Below are positions 14,393 to 22,731 of a stretch of DNA of 34,226 nt, piece by piece. Source of the stretch: Oscillospiraceae bacterium (lineage in GTDB: Bacteria > Bacillota > Clostridia > Oscillospirales > Ruminococcaceae); the NCBI GenBank assembly GCA_017555565.1, contig JAFZGF010000016.1, positions 1-34,226 of the forward strand, given 5' to 3'. Positions within the stretch are counted from its first letter, which is position 1. The number at the start of each line of letters is the position of its first letter. A model generated the notes under the pieces. The model did not search any database. It was not told the DNA's origin and saw only the letters and a list, made by a program, of their open reading frames with translations. Position numbers and translations under genes: made by a program.

Positions 14393-15511
14393 TTATTTAC
14401 CGCTGTTTCTTTTCAGAATGCTGATAACATCGTTGAGGTAGTCATCATCATCTTCTGTAGAAATGTGGCCTTTGTTGTTGTCATCAAACCAGTTGTTAAG
14501 GCCCAATTCTTTCTTTGTTTCAGCAACAGGCTTTGCTGTAGGCTGTTCCTGTGCATTGGCTTCAAAGCCTGTGGCAATAACTGTGATTTTCATTTCATCA
14601 ACAAGATTTGTATCAAAAGCAGCACCCCAGATAATATTTGCATCAGGGTCAGCGTTCTGTGTGATAAGTGTAGCTGCCTGGTCAACTTCGTCCAGACCGA
14701 TATCTGGTGAAGATGTGATAGAAATAATAACACCGCGTGCAGAGTCGATAGATGTTTCCAGCAGTGGTGACTGGATAGCCATCATTGCAGCTTCTTCAGC
14801 TTTGTTTGGACCTGTTGCACGGCCAACACCCATGTGTGCATAGCCTGCGTCTTTCATAACTGAACGAACGTCAGCAAAGTCAAGGTTGATGAATGCAGGA
14901 ACATTGATAAGTTCAGAAATTGATTCAACACCCTGTTTCAGCACATTGTCTGCCATTTCAAAAGCATTTACAAGTGTGATTTTTTCTTCTGTAGCATATT
15001 TGAGTCTTTCGTTTGGAATAACGATAAGGCTGTCCACATTTTTCAGCAGGTTTGAAATACCGGCCTGTGCCTTTTTCAGTTTCAGTCTGCCTTCAAAATT
15101 AAATGGCTTTGTAACGATACCAACTGTCAGGATGCCCTGTTCCTTTGCAATTTCTGCAACGATTGGTGCTGCACCTGTACCTGTGCCGCCGCCCATACCG
15201 GCTGTGATAAATACCATCTGGCAGCCTTTCAGTGCTGCTGCAATTTCGTCACGGCTTTCTTCTGCTGCGCGCTGACCGATGTCTGGGTCTGCACCTGCGC
15301 CACGGCCTTTTGTAAGTTTTGCACCCAGCTGCACTTTCTGTGTAGCTTTGGAAGCCATAAGTGCCTGTGCATCTGTATTCATTGATATAAATTCAACGCC
15401 TTTAAGGCCTGAAACAACCATTCTGTTTACGGCATTGCCACCGCCGCCGCCAACACCAATAACCTTGATATTGGTAGTATTCTGCATTTCTTCGTCCAAG
15501 TAAAAGCTCAT
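14393..15511 (-). CDS. ftsZ: Cell division protein FtsZ
   Basis: FtsZ is the tubulin-like GTPase that forms the cytokinetic Z-ring. The 372-residue protein has the N-terminal GVGGGGGNAVNRMV, the tubulin signature GGGTGTGAAP (near residue 105), and the T7 loop NLDFADVRSVM containing the aspartates that trigger GTP hydrolysis in the neighbouring subunit. After a variable linker it ends in a short peptide (DVISILKRNSGK), a plausible site for membrane-anchor partners. ATG at 15511 has GGAGG eight bases upstream; the GTG at 15526 overlaps that site and was rejected. ftsA is not adjacent, so the membrane anchor must be another protein. Confidence 0.97.
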   Translation of the reverse strand: MSFYLDEEMQNTTNIKVIGVGGGGGNAVNRMVVSGLKGVEFISMNTDAQALMASKATQKVQLGAKLTKGRGAGADPDIGQRAAEESRDEIAAALKGCQMVFITAGMGGGTGTGAAPIVAEIAKEQGILTVGIVTKPFNFEGRLKLKKAQAGISNLLKNVDSLIVIPNERLKYATEEKITLVNAFEMADNVLKQGVESISELINVPAFINLDFADVRSVMKDAGYAHMGVGRATGPNKAEEAAMMAIQSPLLETSIDSARGVIISITSSPDIGLDEVDQAATLITQNADPDANIIWGAAFDTNLVDEMKITVIATGFEANAQEQPTAKPVAETKKELGLNNWFDDNNKGHISTEDDDDYLNDVISILKRNSGK

Positions 15512-15599
15512 TTTATATTCCTCCACATTGCTGTTTATTTATCCTGAATATTTATGCTAAAAAGCAAAATAAAAAGTTTTAATTTATATACATATATTT

Positions 15600-15608
15600 A
15601 TTATATCA
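15600..15608 (-). promoter_or_regulatory. Candidate extended -10 promoter ahead of ftsZ
   Basis: The 154-base gap between ftsQ and ftsZ contains TGA directly before TATAAT on the minus strand, about 90 bases before the ftsZ start. No matching -35 was found. An extra ftsZ promoter would allow high FtsZ levels independent of the operon. Confidence 0.5.
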
Positions 15609-15665
15609 TAACAAATTTTGTATGCTATTTCAATCATTTTTTGCGATGTATAAACAAAATTACCA

Positions 15666-16571
15666 TCAGCTTTCAGGCTGGAACACCGCGCTTCCGGCCT
15701 GGGTTGAATCTATAACACCTTTGTCTGTTTCAAGCAGTTCGTTGGTGAGAATATGGAACGACATCTTCAGTTTATAATCCATATCAAGCATTGTACCAAG
15801 CTGAACAGTAACCCTGTTGTCATAGATAACAGATATTTCCCCGCTGTCTTTTACAGCAATACAGCTGACATTTTCGTAGCCTGCGGTTTTAATCTTTTGG
15901 ATCATGGACATAAGTGCAGTTCTTGTCTGCTCGTTATCAAGGTTTGCAGAAATACCCATAAGTCCGTCTGGTGCGGCCGCCTGGGATGTAATCTTTTTGA
16001 ATCCCTGGGAATAGATTGTATAGGTAGAAAGCTCACCTTCTGTAATCTGGTGATAATAGGTAGGCACACTGTCCACTATTTTAACCAGTATTTTATCAGG
16101 GAGACGGCGCTGTACATCAGCAGACTCCACATATGTGAATTCCAACGGAAGATTTTCCTCCAGAGTCAGCGTATCAATCTTGAATATATTTTCTTCAAGA
16201 GGAATTGCACAATAGTTAATAATTTCTTCCTGGGTATATCTTGTGCTGCCTTCCATTTCCACATGGCGCACAATAAAAAGCACTTTGAGTGAAATAAAAA
16301 GACATATTGCCAGAAGAATGGTAACCAGTATGACTGTTGTAAGAATGTGCCTGTTTCTTTGTTTTCTTATGGTTTTGCGGCTTTTTCTGTGGTTGTTTTC
16401 TTCCGGGCGCACTTTCAGCGTCTTTCGGCCTGCAGGTGTAGGCTGTTGCACAGCACCATTGCCTGCAGGGTACTGTATGAATTTGGCAGAATCCGAAACA
16501 GCTTTAGACGGCCGCAATGCGCCCGCCTTTTTCATATTCTGTGTACTGTTTCGTCTTTCGTTTTTAGCCAA
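15666..16571 (-). CDS. ftsQ: Cell division protein FtsQ/DivIB
   Basis: FtsQ/DivIB is a bitopic membrane protein of the divisome that links FtsL and FtsB partners to septal synthases. The 301-residue protein has a basic cytoplasmic tail of about 75 residues and one membrane helix (about 76-98, TVILVTILLAICLFISLKVL). An extracellular POTRA domain begins at VRHVEMEGSTRYTQEEI, followed by the beta domain. The start appears to be TTG with AGGAA nine bases upstream; the first internal ATG has no ribosome binding site. It follows murG by 16 bases. The order murG-ftsQ-ftsZ without ftsA is consistent with Clostridia. Confidence 0.9.
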   Translation of the reverse strand: MAKNERRNSTQNMKKAGALRPSKAVSDSAKFIQYPAGNGAVQQPTPAGRKTLKVRPEENNHRKSRKTIRKQRNRHILTTVILVTILLAICLFISLKVLFIVRHVEMEGSTRYTQEEIINYCAIPLEENIFKIDTLTLEENLPLEFTYVESADVQRRLPDKILVKIVDSVPTYYHQITEGELSTYTIYSQGFKKITSQAAAPDGLMGISANLDNEQTRTALMSMIQKIKTAGYENVSCIAVKDSGEISVIYDNRVTVQLGTMLDMDYKLKMSFHILTNELLETDKGVIDSTQAGSAVFQPES

Positions 16572-16587
16572 AATTGTTTATTCCTGT

Positions 16588-17691
16588 TTATAAGTCAAGA
16601 TTTTTATAGATGATATCCAGACAGTCAGCTTCATATGCACCTCTGGCCAGCTGTGCCATCTGTTTTGTTTTGGTTGTGTTGCTGTACATACTGTCAAATG
16701 CAGAGATGATAGCCTCATCTGTAAGGTCTTTTTCTTCAATCAGCACAGCCGCACCCATATCTGCCAACACCTTGCCGTTATGATACTGATGGTTTTCAGC
16801 AACATTTGGTGATGGGATAAGAATAGATGCTTTGCCCATACAGCCTATTTCAGCAATGGTAAGGGCACCGCAACGGGTGATGAGTATATCAGCCGCTGCC
16901 ATATATTTAGGGATATCGTACAGATATTCAAATACCTGCAGGTTTTCTGACTGTGGGATGTTGTTTTCTTCAAGGAAAGCAACAAATTCGCCTTCGTCGT
17001 ATCTGCCAACAACGTGATAATGTACGATATCTTTTCTGTCTTTGTTATGTACTGCAAGTACTTTCATTGCGTTGTTAAGCTTCCGCGCACCAAGAGAACC
17101 ACCAAAGGAAAGCACTACTGTCTTGCCTTCAACAGCCAGTTCCTTGCGACTTTGGGCCATATCGGCAGCCTGGATTTCTTCTCTTACAGGGTTACCACAT
17201 ACAATGCATTTTTCTGGGAAAGCCATATACTGTGCGGCTTTTTCTGTTGCTACAAAAACTGTGTCCACATTTTTGGACAGCAGTTTATTGGTAACACCTG
17301 CAAAGGCATTCTGTTCGTGAATTGCTGTTTTTATACCCATCTTTGCCGCCTGAAGCACTATAGGGCCAGAAACATACCCGCCTGTACCAATAACAAGGTC
17401 AGGCTTGAAATCGTTGATAATCTTTTTGGCTTTTGTAGATGCAAAAAGAAGATTTTTTACTGTAATAAAGTTTCTTTTAATATTGTTGAGTGTAAGTCTG
17501 CGCTGGAAACCTGTTACTTCCATATGACAGAAAGGGTAACCGGCTTTTGTTACAAGGCCGTATTCCATACCTTCTTTTCTGCCCACAAACATAATTTCTG
17601 CGTCAGGGTGTTTTGATTTTATGTGCTGTGCAATTGCAAGGCCAGGGTTGATATGGCCTGCTGTACCGCCTGCTGCAATAATAATTTTCAT
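16588..17691 (-). CDS. murG: UDP-GlcNAc transferase MurG
   Basis: MurG adds GlcNAc to lipid I, producing lipid II on the inner face of the membrane. The 367-residue GT-B protein has the lipid-facing loop GGTAGHINPGLAIA at its start (about 8-21), GTGGYVSGPIVLQAA (about 105), the HEQNAFAG block, LSFGGSLGARKLN at the interdomain hinge, and the UDP-GlcNAc site TRCGALTIAEIGCMGKASILIPSP near residue 270. AGAGG precedes the ATG within the end of ftsW, and the three-base gap implies one transcript and probably coupled translation. Confidence 0.97.
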   Translation of the reverse strand: MKIIIAAGGTAGHINPGLAIAQHIKSKHPDAEIMFVGRKEGMEYGLVTKAGYPFCHMEVTGFQRRLTLNNIKRNFITVKNLLFASTKAKKIINDFKPDLVIGTGGYVSGPIVLQAAKMGIKTAIHEQNAFAGVTNKLLSKNVDTVFVATEKAAQYMAFPEKCIVCGNPVREEIQAADMAQSRKELAVEGKTVVLSFGGSLGARKLNNAMKVLAVHNKDRKDIVHYHVVGRYDEGEFVAFLEENNIPQSENLQVFEYLYDIPKYMAAADILITRCGALTIAEIGCMGKASILIPSPNVAENHQYHNGKVLADMGAAVLIEEKDLTDEAIISAFDSMYSNTTKTKQMAQLARGAYEADCLDIIYKNLDL

Positions 17692-17694
17692 ATT

Positions 17695-18867
17695 TTAACC
17701 TCTGTCAATATTTGCATAACGGGAAACCGAAAGGACTATGCCCATTTCACCAAGTATCATCATAAGGGCTGTGCCGCCTTCAGAGAAGAATGGCAGGGAA
17801 ATACCGGTGTTCGGTATTGTGCCTGTGGCAACAGCTATATTGAGGAACGCCTGCAAAGTTATCTGTACAATAATGCCAATAACCAGCATTGCACCAAATT
17901 TATCTTTTGCTCTTGTTGCAATATATATACCACGTGCAAAAAGTGCAAGGAACAGTACAATTACAAACATACCGCCCACAAAGCCCAGTTCTTCGCAGAT
18001 GATAGCGAAGATAAAGTCGTTCTGGCCTTCAGGCAGGTGAAGGTGTTTCTGTCTGGAGTTGCCCAGACCGAGACCGAAGAGCCCACCACTGCCTATGGCA
18101 AGGCGGCCCATATAACTCTGATAACCTGCGGATGAAAGGTCATTTTCAGGATGAAGCCAGGTTTCGATACGGGATGATGCGTAGTGAATAGTGTCCGGCC
18201 AAATGATAAGAACTGCTACAATGCCCACCACAAGGGCACCAAAGGCAAGGAAAAACCATTTTATATCTGTGCCACCGATAAACATCATAATGGCACCAAC
18301 CATACAGATGATAATCATACCGGAAAGATGTGGCTGGAAGAACATAAGCACAACTATTGAAGCCAACACTATGCCAAATGGCACTATGCCGTATTCAAAG
18401 GTTTTCATTTTGTCGTAATTCTTCTCTATCATATTGGCAAACAGAAGAATTACAGCAAACTTTGCAATTTCAGAAGGTTGGAATGTACCCACATTTTTGA
18501 TGTATATCCATCTGTGACAGCCGTTGTATTCCGGCATAAACAGCACAATTACCAGCAGTATATAAACCACGCCCATCAGCATTACGCAGTAGCGGCGGTA
18601 GATATGATAGTCAACTTTAGAGGCTATCAGCATTGCCACCACACCGATTACAGCAAAGAGCGCCTGGTCTCTGATGTAGTGCAGAGAGTCGCCTTTGAAA
18701 CGGTATATACCGTAAACATAGCTGGCTGAATACAGCATTACAAGGCCAAAACCCAGCAATACAAATGTAATCAGCAGCATAGGAGTATCGAGTTTCGCAC
18801 CTTTGTCGGTAAAGCGAAACCATTTTTTTATATCAAATTTTGATTTTTCTTTTGCTTTATCCGCCAA
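17695..18867 (-). CDS. ftsW: SEDS-family septal peptidoglycan glycosyltransferase FtsW
   Basis: FtsW polymerises lipid II into glycan strands at the septum together with its partner class B PBP. The 390-residue protein has about ten membrane helices. SEDS signatures are visible: FQPSEIAKFAVILLFA, FFQPHLSGMI, GIGSGGLFG-like GSGGLFGLGLGNSRQK with LPEGQNDFIFAIICEELGF, and the closing NTGISLPFFSEGG. The start is TTG with GAGG eight bases upstream. It lies between mraY and murG, where murD would be expected in many genomes; no murD is present. FtsW rather than RodA is chosen from the dcw context. Confidence 0.94.
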   Translation of the reverse strand: MADKAKEKSKFDIKKWFRFTDKGAKLDTPMLLITFVLLGFGLVMLYSASYVYGIYRFKGDSLHYIRDQALFAVIGVVAMLIASKVDYHIYRRYCVMLMGVVYILLVIVLFMPEYNGCHRWIYIKNVGTFQPSEIAKFAVILLFANMIEKNYDKMKTFEYGIVPFGIVLASIVVLMFFQPHLSGMIIICMVGAIMMFIGGTDIKWFFLAFGALVVGIVAVLIIWPDTIHYASSRIETWLHPENDLSSAGYQSYMGRLAIGSGGLFGLGLGNSRQKHLHLPEGQNDFIFAIICEELGFVGGMFVIVLFLALFARGIYIATRAKDKFGAMLVIGIIVQITLQAFLNIAVATGTIPNTGISLPFFSEGGTALMMILGEMGIVLSVSRYANIDRG

Positions 18868-18899
18868 AATAAGAACCTCGTTTCAATATTTATATATTG

Positions 18900-19907
18900 T
18901 TAATATGCAAAATAAGCAGCTACAGCAGCCACAAGCTGCACAAGTGTAAATACGGTAACGATTTTAACTTCGCTCCAGCCGCTCATTTCATAATGATGGT
19001 GGATAGGGCTCATTTTGAAAATACGTTTGCCGTGTGTGGCTTTGAAATAAAGAACCTGGATAACAACGCTGAGTGCTTCGCAGGCGTAGATAAGGCCCAT
19101 AAAAATGAGAATTTCAGGACGGTTTACTGCCCATGCCATAGCCACAACAGCGCCGCCGAGGAACATACTGCCTGTATCACCCATAAATACTTTTGCAGGG
19201 TAGAAGTTCCATACAAGGAAGCCTGCACAGCCACCTGCAATTGCTACTGCAAAAAGTGCATTTGTGTAGTAGCCGTAGGCTGCAGAAATAACCATAAATG
19301 CAAGGGCAACTACAAATGAAACAGATGAACACAGACCGTCGATACCGTCTGTAAGGTTAACAGCATTAACCATGAATATTATGGCCAGGAATACTATTGG
19401 ATAGTACCACATACCAAGTTCGAAAGAGTAGGCTGTGAAAGGCACAGAAATACGTGTGTTGATATGGCCGATATAGTACTGACCATAAAGGAAAGCTGCA
19501 GTAACAATAATCTGACCTGCTACTTTGTATCTTGCAATAAGACCAAGATTGCGTTTTTTTACAACTTTGATATAGTCGTCAACAAAACCGATTATGCCAA
19601 AACCCAGGGCTGTAAGCATACTGATGCAGAGGCTGAACACCTGGTTTGTATAAACAATGCCTGCAATTGTCTGCAATTCTTTCATAATAACTGTAAGGCC
19701 GCCACATACAGCAACAATAGAGCCAAGGTAGAACATAAGGCCGCCCATTGTAGGTGTGCCCTGCTTTGACTGATGCCATGTAGGACCGATTTCTTTAATT
19801 GTCTGGCCGAACTTTACTTTTCTCAGCCAAGGAATAAGCACAAATCCGCTGACTGCTGTAACAGCAAACGCCAGAAGTCCTGTAATTAAAAATGATATTC
19901 TTATCAT
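18900..19907 (-). CDS. mraY: Phospho-MurNAc-pentapeptide translocase MraY
   Basis: MraY transfers phospho-MurNAc-pentapeptide to undecaprenyl phosphate, producing lipid I. The 335-residue protein has about ten membrane segments. Catalytic blocks are present: GPTWHQSKQGTPTMGGLMF (about 40-58), the aspartates in FVDDYIKVVKKRNLGL, NAVNLTDGIDGL, FMGDTGSMFLGG and the late HHHYEMSGWSE loop. GGGAG precedes the ATG, nine bases after the murF stop. All residues needed for magnesium-dependent transfer appear intact. Confidence 0.97.
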   Translation of the reverse strand: MIRISFLITGLLAFAVTAVSGFVLIPWLRKVKFGQTIKEIGPTWHQSKQGTPTMGGLMFYLGSIVAVCGGLTVIMKELQTIAGIVYTNQVFSLCISMLTALGFGIIGFVDDYIKVVKKRNLGLIARYKVAGQIIVTAAFLYGQYYIGHINTRISVPFTAYSFELGMWYYPIVFLAIIFMVNAVNLTDGIDGLCSSVSFVVALAFMVISAAYGYYTNALFAVAIAGGCAGFLVWNFYPAKVFMGDTGSMFLGGAVVAMAWAVNRPEILIFMGLIYACEALSVVIQVLYFKATHGKRIFKMSPIHHHYEMSGWSEVKIVTVFTLVQLVAAVAAYFAY

Positions 19908-19916
19908 AATAGCTCC

Positions 19917-21272
19917 CTATTTTTCCAATCCGTTATATACTTTTTCGATTATATCTTCAAATCGGCGGCTGTGACTTGCTTTGAACACAATGGTGTCGCC
20001 TGGTCTGATATTTTCAATAATATAGTCACCTAACTGGTCTTTTGTTTCAAAATTGATGGCATCATCACCGAAGCCTGCGCAGATGTGGGCCGCTCTTTCG
20101 CCCCATGTCCACATACAGTCAACGCCTTTTTCTTTTGCATATTCGCCTACACCGCGATGAAGTGCAAACTCGTCTTCACCCAGTTCCATCATATCGCCGA
20201 ATACAGCGATGGTGCGGCCTGTGGCAACAATTTTCATAGTGTCCACAGCTGCTTTCATAGAATCCGGTGCTGCATTGTAGCAGTCTTCAATAAACAGTAT
20301 GTCTGATTTATGTACCATCTTCTGCCTCTGACCAGAAACTGTATATCCTGCCAGATTTGCAGCAACCGTGTGTGCATCAAAGCCCATACGGGAAACCACT
20401 GTATAAGCGCAAAGTGCGTTCATTACATTGTGGTTGCCTACTGTAGGTATTGTACATCTGATTTCGCCATAAAGCTTATCACAGATTGTAAATGTGGTGG
20501 TGAAGCCCACAGCTTCGATATCCTTTGCCACAACATCTGCCTGTGTATTTTCAATGCCATAGCGGTAAACATTTGCAGGGTGTGTAATTATCGCTTTTGA
20601 CAGGTATTCGTCGTCACCGTTTGCAACGAGGACACCAGTTTCATCCATACCGTCAACAATTTCCAGCTTGGCTTTCAGTATGTTGTCTCTTGTTTTCAGT
20701 CTTTCAAGATGGGAAATACCGATGCAGGTGATAACTGCAGCTTTTGGTCTGGCAGCAAGTGAAAGTTTGTGTACATCACCAAGGGCTTCCATACCCATTT
20801 CCAGTACAGCGAATCTGTCGTCCTGGGTAAAGCCGTAAATTGTTTTAGGCATACCAAGTTCATTGTTCCGGTTGCCCAGGGTTTTTACTGTTTTGGCAAA
20901 TGGTGAAATGGCGGCATAGATAAACTCTTTTGTGGTGGTTTTACCCATACTGCCTGTAACACCGATGATATCGATGTCAAAAGTGTCGCGTACATTTGCC
21001 CCCATCTGGATGCTGGCATCCAGCACGTTTGGCACGATGGCCTGCATTTCATCAGGGACGTTATCTATGTGATTTTCTGTCACAATCAGTTTTGCACCTT
21101 TTTCGATAGCGGAAGCGGCGTAGTTTTCGCCGTTTACCCTTTCACCGCGGATAGCAAGAAAAACACTGTTTTCCACCACGTCGCGGGAGTCTGATGTAAC
21201 ATGGTTTATATAGCAATCATTTTTTGGCACAGCAAAGCCTTTTACAAGCTGTGAAAGTAAAATTGCATTCAT
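19917..21272 (-). CDS. murF: UDP-MurNAc-tripeptide--D-Ala-D-Ala ligase MurF
   Basis: MurF adds D-Ala-D-Ala to UDP-MurNAc-tripeptide in the cytoplasm. The 451-residue Mur ligase has the ATP loop GVTGSMGKTTTKEF (about 104-117), the GNRNNELGMP block typical of MurF, LEMGMEALGDV, the central domain, and DCYNAAPDSMKAAVD near residue 312, where the AxPxS element contacts ATP. It is separated from murE by three bases. D-Ala-D-Ala itself must come from a ddl gene outside the window. Confidence 0.96.
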   Translation of the reverse strand: MNAILLSQLVKGFAVPKNDCYINHVTSDSRDVVENSVFLAIRGERVNGENYAASAIEKGAKLIVTENHIDNVPDEMQAIVPNVLDASIQMGANVRDTFDIDIIGVTGSMGKTTTKEFIYAAISPFAKTVKTLGNRNNELGMPKTIYGFTQDDRFAVLEMGMEALGDVHKLSLAARPKAAVITCIGISHLERLKTRDNILKAKLEIVDGMDETGVLVANGDDEYLSKAIITHPANVYRYGIENTQADVVAKDIEAVGFTTTFTICDKLYGEIRCTIPTVGNHNVMNALCAYTVVSRMGFDAHTVAANLAGYTVSGQRQKMVHKSDILFIEDCYNAAPDSMKAAVDTMKIVATGRTIAVFGDMMELGEDEFALHRGVGEYAKEKGVDCMWTWGERAAHICAGFGDDAINFETKDQLGDYIIENIRPGDTIVFKASHSRRFEDIIEKVYNGLEK

Positions 21273-21275
21273 AAA

Positions 21276-22721
21276 TTATTTTCCTTTGTTGTATTTATCC
21301 ATAAATTTTGCCACGATTTCGTGCTCGTCAAGATATACTGTAATGCCGTTAAGCACCTGGTAATCTTCGTGACCTTTTCCGCACAAAATCAGGGTTTCAT
21401 TATATTGTAACATATCCAGCGCAATATTTATAGCTTTTCTTCTGTCAACCTCTGCAATATACGGAATGTTTTTGTCTTCGAAATAGCCTTTTACGCTGTC
21501 GATAATACTTTGTGGATCTTCTTTTCTTGGGTTATCGCTGGTAAGCACAACAAAATCAGCATATTTAGCCACAGCTTCTGCCATCGCTATGCGTTTTGTC
21601 TTGTCTCTTTCCCCTGCACAGCCAAACAGCACCATAAATCTGCCCTGTACAAATGGACGCAGACTGGACAGCACATTTTCCAGACCATCACCGGTGTGGG
21701 CGTAGTCGCATATAACTGTGAATGGTTCTTTTACAAGGATTTCACATCTGCCTTTAACGCCTTTAACATTGTTGAGGGCGTTTGCGGCGGCGGATTCGTC
21801 AATATCCAGAGCCACACAGGCAAGGGCGGCACCCATAGCATTGTGTACGGAATATTCACCAGGCATAGGGAAATTCACACGGTTGATACTGCCTTTGCCG
21901 ACCATAAGGAATTTCACACTGTTATGTGTGAAGTTGATGTTTTTTGCTGTGAAATCCGCATCATCATTTTTGGCAGAGAAAGTGATGAGATTTTTGTCCT
22001 TATATCGCTGTGCCACGATTTTACCATAGCTGTCATCAACATTTACCACAATGTTTCTGGAGTTTTCAAAGAGAATACATTTTGCATCAAAATAATTCTC
22101 CATAGTCTTGTGATAGTCCAGATGATCCTGTGTAAGATTTGTAAATACAGCCACATCGTAAGTGATGCCATAAAGGCGGTTCTGTACAAGGGCCTGGCTG
22201 GAAACTTCCATCACCACATACTCACAGCCGGATTTGTACATCTGTGCAAGAAGTGCCTGCAGTTCGTATGGCTGTGGAGTTGTAAATTTGGCAGGAATAA
22301 TCTGCTGGTCAATCATATTCTGTACAGTACCCATAAGGCCCACTTTTTTGCCCTGCTGTTCCAGCAGATCTTTGATAAGGAAAGCCGATGTGGTTTTGCC
22401 ATTTGTACCTGTGATACCAATCATCTTCATTTTTAGGGAAGGATTACCGAAAAGGTTGGCGCACATAAGTGAATAGGTCTGGCGGCTGTTTTCCACTATA
22501 ATCTGGTCTTCCAGACCCATATCCCTTTCGCACACAACCAGCTTTGCACCGATTTCAAGGGCTTTGGCTGCAAAGGTGTGGCCATCAAAGGTCAGGCCTT
22601 TACTGCATACAAACACACAGCCAGCCCTCACCTTGCGGGAGTCGTCTGTCACAAAATCTGTGTCAAAGTCTTTTACTGTTCCCTGATATTTTACATCCTT
22701 CAGAACTGACTGAATGTTCAT
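21276..22721 (-). CDS. murE: UDP-MurNAc-dipeptide--meso-DAP ligase MurE
   Basis: MurE adds the third residue of the stem peptide. The 481-residue protein has GITGTNGKTTSAFLIKDLL (ATP loop), the carbamylated-lysine region, and the specificity motif DNPRKED near residue 400, where DNPR marks meso-diaminopimelate rather than lysine. This indicates a DAP-type wall. ATG at 22721 follows a GGAGG a few bases upstream and fits the family's usual N-terminus; an in-frame ATG at 22742 would overlap the preceding gene by 11 bases. A YAHTGDGLENVL block and GCAGERDKTKR support the assignment. Confidence 0.96.
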   Translation of the reverse strand: MNIQSVLKDVKYQGTVKDFDTDFVTDDSRKVRAGCVFVCSKGLTFDGHTFAAKALEIGAKLVVCERDMGLEDQIIVENSRQTYSLMCANLFGNPSLKMKMIGITGTNGKTTSAFLIKDLLEQQGKKVGLMGTVQNMIDQQIIPAKFTTPQPYELQALLAQMYKSGCEYVVMEVSSQALVQNRLYGITYDVAVFTNLTQDHLDYHKTMENYFDAKCILFENSRNIVVNVDDSYGKIVAQRYKDKNLITFSAKNDDADFTAKNINFTHNSVKFLMVGKGSINRVNFPMPGEYSVHNAMGAALACVALDIDESAAANALNNVKGVKGRCEILVKEPFTVICDYAHTGDGLENVLSSLRPFVQGRFMVLFGCAGERDKTKRIAMAEAVAKYADFVVLTSDNPRKEDPQSIIDSVKGYFEDKNIPYIAEVDRRKAINIALDMLQYNETLILCGKGHEDYQVLNGITVYLDEHEIVAKFMDKYNKGK

Positions 22722-22731
22722 ATTGCCTCCA

